Source of the DNA: Scandinavium manionii
Lineage (GTDB): Bacteria; Pseudomonadota; Gammaproteobacteria; Enterobacterales; Enterobacteriaceae
Reading direction: 5' to 3'
DNA length: 64,000 nt
NCBI RefSeq assembly: GCF_024764775.1
Contig: NZ_JALIGC010000039.1
Location: 434,001 to 498,000 of the forward strand
A model generated the notes under the pieces. It was not told the origin of the DNA, ran no database searches, and was given only the letters and a program-made list of their open reading frames with translations. This document shows, piece by piece, positions 51,922 to 59,848 of the stretch. The number at the start of each line of letters is the position of its first letter. Position 1 is the stretch's first letter. A program made the translations under genes and the position numbers.

Positions 51922-53163
51922 TTAATGCTTGAGTTGTTGCCCAACAGGCAATGGATCATCGGCGTTATTTACTGTGGTAACGGCGAGTTTGCGTACCACG
52001 GGCAGGACCAGACTGCTGGCGAGGATAACCGCGGCGGCGGCCAGCCAGACGGGTTGCAGCGTGTATTGCTGGGCGAAATAGCCTGCGACAATCGGTGAGA
52101 TACCCCCGGCAGCCATTCCCATATTCATCACAAAACCGATAGCGGAACCTCGCAGGGAAGGCGGCACCAGTTCAGCGGTGATAGAGAGGACAATCGGAGT
52201 AATGGGATAGCCAAGGAATCCCAGCAGCATCACCAGCATAATAACCAACGGAACGGACAGGTTGAGGGTCATGGCTGCCATCAGGAAACCGCTGACGATA
52301 GTGATAGCCATCAGGATATGACGACGGCGAAGAAAATCACCTTTGTCACAGTATCGACCCAACACAAACCCACCCAGCGCCCCGGTAAGTCCTAACAGAC
52401 TGGCTATTGTCCCGGCGGTGCCAATGGTCAGGTTTTTAACCTGCATCAGATAGCTTGGCGCCCACAGCAGCACAATCCACCATCCGGCCAGTAAAATGAA
52501 GTAATACAGGGCTATCATCATCACCGGAGCATGCCGAAACAGGGTACGCAATGGGACTTTTTCTGCCGCCTGGCGGGCAATTAAATCGGAAGGTTTGCGA
52601 TCGTTTTTTACCAGGAAGGCATATAACAGGGCCACCAGAATACCCATCGCCCCCGCGACATAAAACACTACCCGCCAGCCAAATACCGGGCCGAGCACCG
52701 CCCCCATCCAGGTGCCAAGAAAACCGCCGATCGGATAACCCATCCAGTACAATGACATCACCGTCGTGCGCTGTTTCTCGCTGGTGACGTTAGCGACTTC
52801 GAGCGAGGCGGCAGGCCAAAAAATACCTTCCCCGACACCGGTCATCACGCGATAAAAAATAAGGCTGGTCAGGCTGCCTGCGACACCGGTCAGGAGTGTC
52901 GCAAAGGAGAACAGCATCAGGCCGAGAATGAGGACTGGCTTTCCACTCAACTTGTCGGCAATGATCCCGGCAATGAACAGGAAGACAATAAAACCAAAAA
53001 AGAAGGAAGAGAGCAGAATCCCGCTTTCACCTTTGCCCAGACCAAATTCAGCAGCAATCAGGCCGATAGCGGAGGATACGGTCATGCGGTCAACCGAGTA
53101 CATCATGTATCCCAGCCCACACAGGACGGTGACCAGAATCATTTTTCGGGTATCTGTATTCAT
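51922..53163 (-). CDS. MFS transporter of the DUF993 cluster
   Basis: Transporter of 413 residues with 12 TM helices. Helix 1 carries LGYMMYSVDRMTVSSAIGLI, an ACS-like D-R-x-x-V pattern, and the 2-3 loop reads GIIADKLSGKPVLILG. GAGG precedes the ATG. It lies between the isomerase-family gene and the DUF993 gene, so it probably imports the module's substrate, perhaps a sugar acid or glycoside. Confidence 0.88.
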   Translation of the reverse strand: MNTDTRKMILVTVLCGLGYMMYSVDRMTVSSAIGLIAAEFGLGKGESGILLSSFFFGFIVFLFIAGIIADKLSGKPVLILGLMLFSFATLLTGVAGSLTSLIFYRVMTGVGEGIFWPAASLEVANVTSEKQRTTVMSLYWMGYPIGGFLGTWMGAVLGPVFGWRVVFYVAGAMGILVALLYAFLVKNDRKPSDLIARQAAEKVPLRTLFRHAPVMMIALYYFILLAGWWIVLLWAPSYLMQVKNLTIGTAGTIASLLGLTGALGGFVLGRYCDKGDFLRRRHILMAITIVSGFLMAAMTLNLSVPLVIMLVMLLGFLGYPITPIVLSITAELVPPSLRGSAIGFVMNMGMAAGGISPIVAGYFAQQYTLQPVWLAAAAVILASSLVLPVVRKLAVTTVNNADDPLPVGQQLKH

Positions 53164-53229
53164 ATTTTCCTCGACATGTCTGTTGAACGACGAAAACAGC
53201 TTTTCAGCTCTGTCAGATACAATGGATGT

Positions 53230-54063
53230 TTAACCGTACTCCTGATGACGCGTTTTGCAGGTGTCGAGAACATCGTCGGGATCTGTTGTCCACCAGTGAT
53301 GGCGGGAGAAGATTTCGACTTCATGGAAACCTTGATATCCCTGAGCCTCCACCGCCTGCCGGCATCCGCGGATATCAATCACACCATCTCCCATCATGCC
53401 GCGATCTTCCAGCAGATCCTGGGTTGGATTGAGCCAGTCGCAAATGTGGAAGGCCAGCAGACGTTTTTGTCCGGCACGGATGATTTGCTGATGGAAATCG
53501 GCATCCCACCAGGTGTGATAGAGATCGACGGCGATGCCCAGCCCGTCATCGCCCAGTGCGTCACACAGATCATTCGCTTGTTTCAGGCTGTTTACACAGG
53601 CGCGGTCGGCGGCATACATCGGATGAAGCGGTTCGATAGCTAATGGCATGCCTCGTGGTCGCGAATATTCCAGTAATGCGTTCAGTCCGTCGTGGATCTG
53701 TTGGCGCGCACCGGCTAAATCCTTCGAGCCGGCAGGCAAACCACCGACGACCAGCACCAGGCAGGCGGCATTAAGCGTTAGCGCTTCATCTACTGCCCGA
53801 AAATTATCGATGAGGTTGTCATGGCGTGCTTCGGCGCTGTTGGCCGGGAACATGCCGCCACGGCAATAGCCGGTGACGCTGAGCTGATGCGCACTTATCA
53901 GCCTGGCGGTTTCCTGCAATCCGAGTTGCGCCACCTGATCGCGCCAGGGGGAAATTCCGTGAATACCGTGACGGGCGCAGCCTTCAATGATCTGTTTAAG
54001 ATCCCATTGCTGGCGTACCGTTGCGGTGTTGAGAGAGAGTTTTTGCGGATCGGGTCTGGACAT
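53230..54063 (-). CDS. Sugar phosphate isomerase/epimerase-family protein (AP endonuclease 2 fold)
   Basis: TIM-barrel protein of 277 residues. Metal-site segments: LAIEPLHPMYAADRACV (Glu and His), VDLYHTWWD (Asp and His), AFHICDWLNPTQD (His and Asp) and a C-terminal HEVEIFSRHHWW (Glu). This branch includes enzymes that isomerise sugars or eliminate groups from 3-keto sugars. It starts 10 bp after the dehydrogenase gene. The pairing with a Gfo/Idh dehydrogenase resembles known 3-keto-sugar routes; the substrate is unknown. Confidence 0.87.
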   Translation of the reverse strand: MSRPDPQKLSLNTATVRQQWDLKQIIEGCARHGIHGISPWRDQVAQLGLQETARLISAHQLSVTGYCRGGMFPANSAEARHDNLIDNFRAVDEALTLNAACLVLVVGGLPAGSKDLAGARQQIHDGLNALLEYSRPRGMPLAIEPLHPMYAADRACVNSLKQANDLCDALGDDGLGIAVDLYHTWWDADFHQQIIRAGQKRLLAFHICDWLNPTQDLLEDRGMMGDGVIDIRGCRQAVEAQGYQGFHEVEIFSRHHWWTTDPDDVLDTCKTRHQEYG

Positions 54064-54073
54064 AGACTGGGCC

Positions 54074-55225
54074 TCAGCGAGTCAGGGAAGGGACATCAAT
54101 CCAGCGGCGCTCTTTCCAGCTTTTCAGCGCCAGGTCGACCAGTTGCAGACCTTTTGCGCCTTCCAGCAGGTCCCAGCGATATTGCCCTTCTCCAAAGACA
54201 TGACGGAGAAACAGTTCCCACTGTACTTTAAAAGCGTTGTCGTAAATCTGGGTGTCCGGCACCGTTGCCCAGTCTTCGAAGAAGTTATGCGTCTGTCGCA
54301 CGTCAGGGTTCCACACTGGTTTTGGCGTATTGACGCTGGCCTGAGTAAAACAGTCTGTCAGCCCGGCAACGGCGGAGCCTTTCACACCGTCAACCTGGAA
54401 AGTCACCAGGTCATCGCGGCGAACGCGAACGCACCAGGAACTGTTTATTTGCACAATTGTGCCGTTATGCAGTTCAAAGGTGGCGTAAACCGCGTCATCT
54501 GCGGTAGCCGGGTAGGGCTGATGTTGTTCATTCCAGCGCTCAGGGATATGCGTGGCGCCAATACAACTGAGGCTTTTAATTTCACCAAACAAATTGTCAA
54601 TGACATACCGCCAGTGACAAATCATATCCAGAATAATGCCGCCGCCCTCTTCACTGCGATAATTCCAGGATGGACGCTGGGTGGGCTGCAGATTGCCTTC
54701 AAACACCCAATAGCCGAACTCACCGCGTACGGATAGCACTTTACCGAAGAAACCGGATTCATTAAGCAGTTTGAGTTTCTGCAAACCCGGTAGCCATAGC
54801 TTGTCCTGCACCACGCCATGACAAACGCCTTTCTCACGGGCGAAATGGTATAAATCCAGGGCTTCATCCAGGCTCATCGCCACCGGTTTTTCGCTGTAAA
54901 CGTGTTTCCCTTTGCTGATTGCTTTTTTCAGAAGAGCAGGGCGGGCCTGCGTGGTAGCGGCATCAAAAAAGATAATGTCGTTGGGATTGTTCAGCGCCTC
55001 ATCAAGGTCTGTTCCCCAGCGTTCGATCCCAAACTCTTGCGCCAGCGCGGCCATTTTCTCCGCATTGCGACCAATTAAAATCGGATCCGGCATCAGGCGA
55101 TCGCCATTTGCCAGCATCACGCCACCTTGCTGGCGAATGCTGACGATCGAACGGATTAAGTGCTGATTCTTCCCCATGCGTCCGGTTACGCCATGCATGA
55201 TAATGCCAACGGAAATCTGAGACAT
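54074..55225 (-). CDS. Gfo/Idh/MocA-family sugar dehydrogenase
   Basis: Protein of 383 residues. Nucleotide-binding N-terminus VGIIMHGVTGRMGKNQH (longer than usual loop), FFDAATTQARP, the conserved YSEKPVAMS (near residue 116), and a catalytic-type ILDMICHWRYVIDNLFG with D-x-x-x-H. GAGG precedes MSQISVG. First gene of the operon, next to a divergent TetR gene and a set of palindromes. Probable NAD(P)-dependent oxidation of a sugar or glycoside as the first step. Confidence 0.88.
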   Translation of the reverse strand: MSQISVGIIMHGVTGRMGKNQHLIRSIVSIRQQGGVMLANGDRLMPDPILIGRNAEKMAALAQEFGIERWGTDLDEALNNPNDIIFFDAATTQARPALLKKAISKGKHVYSEKPVAMSLDEALDLYHFAREKGVCHGVVQDKLWLPGLQKLKLLNESGFFGKVLSVRGEFGYWVFEGNLQPTQRPSWNYRSEEGGGIILDMICHWRYVIDNLFGEIKSLSCIGATHIPERWNEQHQPYPATADDAVYATFELHNGTIVQINSSWCVRVRRDDLVTFQVDGVKGSAVAGLTDCFTQASVNTPKPVWNPDVRQTHNFFEDWATVPDTQIYDNAFKVQWELFLRHVFGEGQYRWDLLEGAKGLQLVDLALKSWKERRWIDVPSLTR

Positions 55226-55260
55226 TCATTCACCTCATTATCAAATTTTATGATTGACGC

Positions 55261-55379
55261 ACTCCTTGAAGGAGTCACCAACCGGGTTAATACTATTCAA
55301 CTAACTGGTTGATGATTTCATCATAGGATCCCGATCCTATTCTGACTTTGACACACTTCACATAACCAACTAGTTGGTT
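55261..55379. promoter_or_regulatory. Cluster of four palindromes in the TetR/dehydrogenase divergent region
   Basis: ACTCCTTGAAGGAGT at 55261-55275, TCAACTAACTGGTTGA at 55297-55312, ATAGGATC-CC-GATCCTAT at 55323-55340, and AACCAACTAGTTGGTT at 55364-55379. The second and fourth share the core CAAC-TAACT/CAACT-GGTTG and are 67 bp apart centre to centre. They are the likely operators of the TetR protein encoded from 55425. The role of the others is unknown. Confidence 0.65.
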
Positions 55380-55424
55380 GAAAATGAGTTGAGACTTGTT
55401 TTACCGCCAAATTGAGGCACTATA

Positions 55425-56096
55425 ATGTTAAAAAAAGCAGGGAAAGACGAGGAATGGAGCGTGGTTAAAAAGACGGAAAACGATAAAAACGCGTCTGCCG
55501 ATAAACAGATTCGTATTCTTCAGGCGGCGCGCGCTGAGTTTGCTGAGAAAGGTTTTGATGGCGCACGGGTAGACAGTATTGCCGCCCGTGCTCATGCCAA
55601 TAAACAGCTTATTTATTACTATTTTACCAACAAAGATGTGCTGTTTACCCGGGTGCTGGAAGATGCCTACCGGGATATCCGTAAGCATGAGGCTGCGTTG
55701 TTACTGGATGATTTTCCTGCCGATGAAGCGATTCTGAAACTGGTTGAGTTTACCTGGCAATATTATCTCAAAAATCCAGAATTCATTCGCTTGCTGAATA
55801 GTGAGAACCAGTTAAAAGCCCGGCATCTTAAAGATTCTGCGGTGACTGTCGGTATCAACCAAAGCTGGATAAGCATCACTAAAAGTCTTCTGGAACGCGG
55901 GAGCCGTGAAGGAACGGTCAGACCCCATCTCGACGTCATGCAACTCAACATCAACATTTCGGCACTGGGCTTCTTTTATCTGATCAACCAGTCGACGCTG
56001 TCCATCCTGTATCAAAAGGATCTCAGTGAGAAAGCCGCGCTGGATGAACGCCTTCGGGTGATGAAAGAGTGCATCGCCGCATGGATAAAACCATGA
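55425..56096 (+). CDS. TetR-family regulator of the DUF993 cluster
   Basis: Regulator of 223 residues. Helix-turn-helix in QIRILQAARAEFAEKGFDGA and VDSIAARAHANKQLIYYYFTNK, then a C-terminal TetR domain (ILKLVEFTWQYYLKNPEFIRLL) like that of RutR/YcfQ-type proteins. GAGG lies 7 bases before the ATG; a GTG 12 codons later is another possible start. Divergent from the four-gene operon, with palindromes between them. Confidence 0.9.
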   Translation: MLKKAGKDEEWSVVKKTENDKNASADKQIRILQAARAEFAEKGFDGARVDSIAARAHANKQLIYYYFTNKDVLFTRVLEDAYRDIRKHEAALLLDDFPADEAILKLVEFTWQYYLKNPEFIRLLNSENQLKARHLKDSAVTVGINQSWISITKSLLERGSREGTVRPHLDVMQLNINISALGFFYLINQSTLSILYQKDLSEKAALDERLRVMKECIAAWIKP

Positions 56097-56434
56097 GGAT
56101 AGGGTGGCTTTATACAATCTGGCGAGCGCTAGCCTGTCAATTACGAAAATCTCTACTACCGTGGCGATCTGATCAGCTTCGACATTAATCGAGCCTTTAA
56201 CGTGATTCCTTTTTTCGGAAAAGCTCTTATAGTTCAAATAATTTAAGTTGGACTAAATATTTATAAGCGTTTCCAATATTGTTAGGCAGTCAATAAATAT
56301 TTTCTTCGGCCCTTGGTTTTCATCGGTGTCTTAACGAAGGCCGCTTTACCGTTTACAAGACTTCCCGCTGGCATTACTATCCTGTCCAGGGATTAACGAA
56401 ATATTAATCCCAACCTATTGATTTTGATTTAAAT
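56097..56434. other. Gene-free junction with a decayed coding fragment
   Basis: About 340 bp at the right border of the accessory block. From 56133 to 56246 one plus-strand frame reads VNYENLYYRGDLISFDINRA and continues to a stop, with a stop codon just upstream and no start. It looks like the last 37 residues of a lost gene; I cannot name the family. The remainder is AT-rich and probably holds the thiM promoter. Confidence 0.45.
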
Positions 56435-56513
56435 GACTCGGGGTGCCCTTCTTCGTTGAAGGCTGAGAAATACCCGTACCACCTGATCTGGATAATGCCA
56501 GCGTAGGGAAGTC
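56435..56513 (+). ncRNA. TPP riboswitch (thi box) of thiMD
   Basis: The conserved thi-box elements are all present: ACTCGGGGTGCCC at the 5' end, GGCTGAGAAATACCC, then ACCTGATCTGGATAATGCCAG and GCGTAGGGAAGT. It lies 48 bp before thiM. In E. coli the thiM riboswitch hides the ribosome site when thiamine pyrophosphate binds, which lowers translation of thiMD. Confidence 0.95.
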
Positions 56514-56561
56514 AGAAACCCGCGCAGGGTATCGCTTCTTACCGACTGGCAGGAGCGACCC

Positions 56562-57341
56562 ATGCAACCCGAACTTCTAAGTTCCGCGCAACTTGCGCAC
56601 ACTTCACATCTTTTACGCGACCGTTCGCCACTCGTTCACTGCATGACCAATGACGTGGTGCAAACCTTCACCGCCAATGTGTTGCTGGCGCTGGGCGCAT
56701 CTCCGGCGATGGTCATTGACGCCGAAGAAGCCCCGCAGTTTACGACTCTCGCTGACGCGCTGCTGATTAATGTCGGTACGCTGACCCAATCACGTGCGGC
56801 GGCGATGCGTTCCGCCGTGGAAAGTGCGAACGCGAACCACAAACCCTGGACGCTGGACCCGGTAGCGGTCGGCGCGCTTAGCCTGCGCACTGAATTTTGT
56901 CAGCAGTTACTGGCGCTTTCGCCTGCCGCCATTCGTGGCAATGCCTCCGAAATTCTGGCGCTGGCGGGCATGAGCCACGGCGGGCGTGGTGTCGACACCA
57001 CAGATACCGCGGCGGCGGCGTTACCCGCAGCACAGGCGTTGGCGCGACAATTTTCTACAGTGGTAGCGGTAACCGGTGAAGTGGATTACATCACCGACGG
57101 GCGGCGCACGGCGAGTGTGAAGGGCGGTTCCTCACTGATGACGCGCGTGGTGGGCACCGGTTGTGCGTTGTCGGCAGTCGTGGCGGCGAGTTGCGCGTTA
57201 TCGGGCGACCGGCTCGATAATATCGCTGCGGCCTGCGGATTAATGAAACAGGCTGGTGGTGTTGCAACGGAAAACAGCAATGGGCCTGGCAGTTTTGTCG
57301 CCGCCTTCCTCGACGCGCTTTACGCAGAGGGTCAGCCATGA
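56562..57341 (+). CDS. thiM: Hydroxyethylthiazole kinase ThiM
   Basis: Cytoplasmic salvage enzyme of 259 residues (E. coli 262). It phosphorylates hydroxyethylthiazole for thiamine synthesis. Seen: VHCMTNDVVQTFTANVLLAL at the substrate site, LDPVAVGA, IRGNASEILALAG, VVAVTGEVDYITDG, and RVVGTGCALSAVVAA with the catalytic GTGC Cys. Controlled by the TPP riboswitch just upstream. It overlaps thiD by 4 bp. Confidence 0.97.
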   Translation: MQPELLSSAQLAHTSHLLRDRSPLVHCMTNDVVQTFTANVLLALGASPAMVIDAEEAPQFTTLADALLINVGTLTQSRAAAMRSAVESANANHKPWTLDPVAVGALSLRTEFCQQLLALSPAAIRGNASEILALAGMSHGGRGVDTTDTAAAALPAAQALARQFSTVVAVTGEVDYITDGRRTASVKGGSSLMTRVVGTGCALSAVVAASCALSGDRLDNIAAACGLMKQAGGVATENSNGPGSFVAAFLDALYAEGQP

Positions 57342-58138
57342 AACGGATTAACGCACTCACCATCGCCGGAACCGACCCGAGCGGCGGGGCAGGGATTCAG
57401 GCAGATCTGAAAACTTTCTCTGCGCTGGGCGCTTACGGCTGTTCGGTCGTGACGGCGCTGGTGGCGCAGAATACGCGGGGCGTGCAGTCGGTTTATCGGA
57501 TCGAACCTGATTTTGTCGCTGCCCAGCTGGATTCGGTGTTCAGCGACGTACGAATCGACACCACCAAAATCGGGATGCTGGCGGAAACGGATATCGTGGA
57601 AGCCGTTGCGGAACGCCTGGCGCGCTATCGCATCGAAAACGTGGTGCTCGACACCGTCATGCTGGCGAAAAGCGGCGATCCGCTGTTGTCTGCCTCGGCG
57701 GTCGCCACGTTGCGCAGCCGACTTTTACCGCAGGTTTCACTGATTACGCCAAATTTGCCGGAGGCCGCCGCGCTACTGGAAGCGCCGCACGCGCAAAACG
57801 AACGCGAAATGCTCGAGCAGGGCCGCGCGCTGAGGGCGCTGGGATGCGAAGCGGTGCTGATGAAAGGCGGGCATCTGGATGATGCTGAAAGCCCGGACTG
57901 GCTGTTTACCGCTGAGGGAGAAATGCGGTTCACCGCGCCGCGCGTGCAGACCAAAAATACTCACGGCACCGGCTGCACGCTGTCGGCGGCGTTAGCGGCG
58001 CTGCGCCCGCGTCACGCAAACTGGCTGGAAACGGTGCCTGAAGCCAAGCGCTGGCTGTCGGCGGCGCTTTCCGCGGCGGATTCTCTGGAGGTCGGTCACG
58101 GAATTGGCCCGGTGCATCATTTTCACGCGTGGTGGTAG
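57338..58138 (+). CDS. thiD: Hydroxymethylpyrimidine/phosphomethylpyrimidine kinase ThiD
   Basis: Kinase of 266 residues, same as E. coli ThiD. It phosphorylates HMP and HMP-P in thiamine synthesis. Seen: TIAGTDPSGGAGIQADLKTF, CSVVTALVAQNT, KIGMLA, LDTVMLAKSGDPLL, LMKGGHL and TKNTHGTGCTLSAALAA (anion hole and base). Translationally coupled to thiM. Confidence 0.97.
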   Translation: MKRINALTIAGTDPSGGAGIQADLKTFSALGAYGCSVVTALVAQNTRGVQSVYRIEPDFVAAQLDSVFSDVRIDTTKIGMLAETDIVEAVAERLARYRIENVVLDTVMLAKSGDPLLSASAVATLRSRLLPQVSLITPNLPEAAALLEAPHAQNEREMLEQGRALRALGCEAVLMKGGHLDDAESPDWLFTAEGEMRFTAPRVQTKNTHGTGCTLSAALAALRPRHANWLETVPEAKRWLSAALSAADSLEVGHGIGPVHHFHAWW

Positions 58139-58174
58139 TATACTGGCTGAAACTGTCTGTCAGGAAAACCAGAG

Positions 58175-58921
58175 ATGGAACAAGCGCATACCCGGCTTCT
58201 CGCCCAACTGAACGAGCGCATCGCCGCCGCCGATAATACGCCGCTGTACCTGAAATTTGCCGAAACGGTAAAGAACGCGGTGCGCAGCGGTTGGCTTGAG
58301 CATGGCAATATTCTGCCCGGTGAGCGCGACCTCAGCCAGCTGACCGGCGTTTCGCGTATTACCGTGCGAAAGGCGATGCAAACCCTGGAAGACGAAGGCG
58401 TGGTGACGCGCGCCCGCGGCTACGGGACGCAAATCAACAACATCTTTGAATACTCGCTGAAGGAAGCGCGGGGGTTTTCTCAGCAGGTGGTGGTGCGCGG
58501 CAAAAAACCGGACACGCTGTGGGTCAACAAACGGGTCGTTGAATGCCCAGCGGAGGTGGCCGAACAGCTGGCGCTGGCGCCGAAAAGCGAGGTATTTTTG
58601 CTCAAGCGCATTCGTTACGTGGATGAAGAGGCGGTGTCGATTGAAGAGTCGTGGGTGCCATCGCACCTGATTGCGGACGCCGATGACATCGGGATTTCGC
58701 TGTACGACTACTTTCGCAGCCAGCATATTTTCCCGCAGCGGACCCGCTCGCGAGTCAGCGCCCGGATGCCGGACGCTGAGTTTCAGTCGCACATCAAAAT
58801 GGATGACAAAATCCCGGTGCTGGTGATCAAACAGGTGGCGCTGGATCAGCAGCAGCGGCCGATTGAATACAGCATCAGCTACTGCCGCAGCGATTTATAC
58901 GTGTTTGTGTGCGAGGAGTAA
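58175..58921 (+). CDS. yegW: YegW, GntR-family (HutC/UTRA) regulator
   Basis: Regulator of 248 residues, the E. coli YegW length. GntR helix-turn-helix (GNILPGERDLSQLTGVSRIT, RKAMQTLEDEGVV) and a C-terminal UTRA ligand domain (RIRYVDEEAVSIEESWVPSH, PIEYSISYCRSDLYVF). Its 3' end overlaps that of yegV tail to tail by 27 bp. It probably controls yegTUV; the direct repeats upstream of yegT are a candidate target. Ligand not known. Confidence 0.93.
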   Translation: MEQAHTRLLAQLNERIAAADNTPLYLKFAETVKNAVRSGWLEHGNILPGERDLSQLTGVSRITVRKAMQTLEDEGVVTRARGYGTQINNIFEYSLKEARGFSQQVVVRGKKPDTLWVNKRVVECPAEVAEQLALAPKSEVFLLKRIRYVDEEAVSIEESWVPSHLIADADDIGISLYDYFRSQHIFPQRTRSRVSARMPDAEFQSHIKMDDKIPVLVIKQVALDQQQRPIEYSISYCRSDLYVFVCEE

Positions 58922-59848
58922 TTCCTCGCGCGTAGGCGCGCAGTCACCGCCCCGGTGGCTGACCACCCACGACGCCACCGCATTACCGAGCGTCACCGCG
59001 TCGGCCAGCGACCAGCCTGCGGATAACCCCGCCAGCACGCCGCCCGCATGGCTGTCGCCCGCGCCGATGGTGTCGACCACCGTCGTTGGAAACGCTTCTG
59101 CCTGCCCACATGCCTCAGCGCTGAAATACCATGCCCCGTCTTTATCCTGACGCACAATCAGTGGCGCATTCCAGCGTGCAAGCCAGGCTTTGCCCAGTGG
59201 CGCTGTATCCGCCGGGATTTTCATTTGTCCGGCGACAATCTCCGCTTCCTGGCGATTAAGCGTGATAAGCGGTTTGCAGGCCATGATCCGCTCAAACAGT
59301 TGCGCAGGCACATCGGCAATGCGCGGTCCGAAATCAATCAGCGCCGTCACGTCGGGCGTCGATTCCAGCCAGCTAATCAGCAACTCAGCGCAGGGGGCGG
59401 TGAGCTGATAACCGGAAAGATACACCAGCCCGTTTGCGTCACGCGGCAGACGCGCCAGCCAGTCGTCATTCCAGGCATTCTCCACCCCAGTGAACGACAT
59501 AAACGTGCGTTCTCCGTCCGGCTCGATCAGCGCCAGACACCAGCCGTTATCGCCTTTGTCGGTGTCGATAATGCTGCTAATGCCCTGGCGGGAAAGATTG
59601 TTGCGCACGATGTCGGCCCACACGCCCTGGCCGAGCGGCAGGGCGTTACAGGCGTCAATGCCCAGACGTTTCAGCGCCACGGCGACGTTCAGCGCGCAGC
59701 CGCCAATATTGACGCTTTGCTGTTGTAATTCGATATCGCAGCCGCGCCACGGCAGGGCATAGGCGTCGGCGATGACGTCAATCACCGCCGAGCCGATAAC
59801 CGTCACCGGGCGCTGCTGGCGAAGCTCGCTCAGTGTGTCGCTCAGCAT
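58895..59848 (-). CDS. yegV: YegV, PfkB-family carbohydrate or nucleoside kinase
   Basis: Kinase of 317 residues. PfkB motif 1 is seen as NIGGCALNVAVALKRLG, and motif 2 as VVDTIGAGDSHAGGVLAG with the catalytic Asp. The substrate has not been established; the neighbours (nucleoside transporter YegT, ADP-ribosylglycohydrolase-like YegU) suggest a nucleoside or ribosyl compound. It overlaps yegU by 7 bp and yegW by 27 bp at opposite ends. Confidence 0.94.
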   Translation of the reverse strand: MLSDTLSELRQQRPVTVIGSAVIDVIADAYALPWRGCDIELQQQSVNIGGCALNVAVALKRLGIDACNALPLGQGVWADIVRNNLSRQGISSIIDTDKGDNGWCLALIEPDGERTFMSFTGVENAWNDDWLARLPRDANGLVYLSGYQLTAPCAELLISWLESTPDVTALIDFGPRIADVPAQLFERIMACKPLITLNRQEAEIVAGQMKIPADTAPLGKAWLARWNAPLIVRQDKDGAWYFSAEACGQAEAFPTTVVDTIGAGDSHAGGVLAGLSAGWSLADAVTLGNAVASWVVSHRGGDCAPTREELLLAHKHV

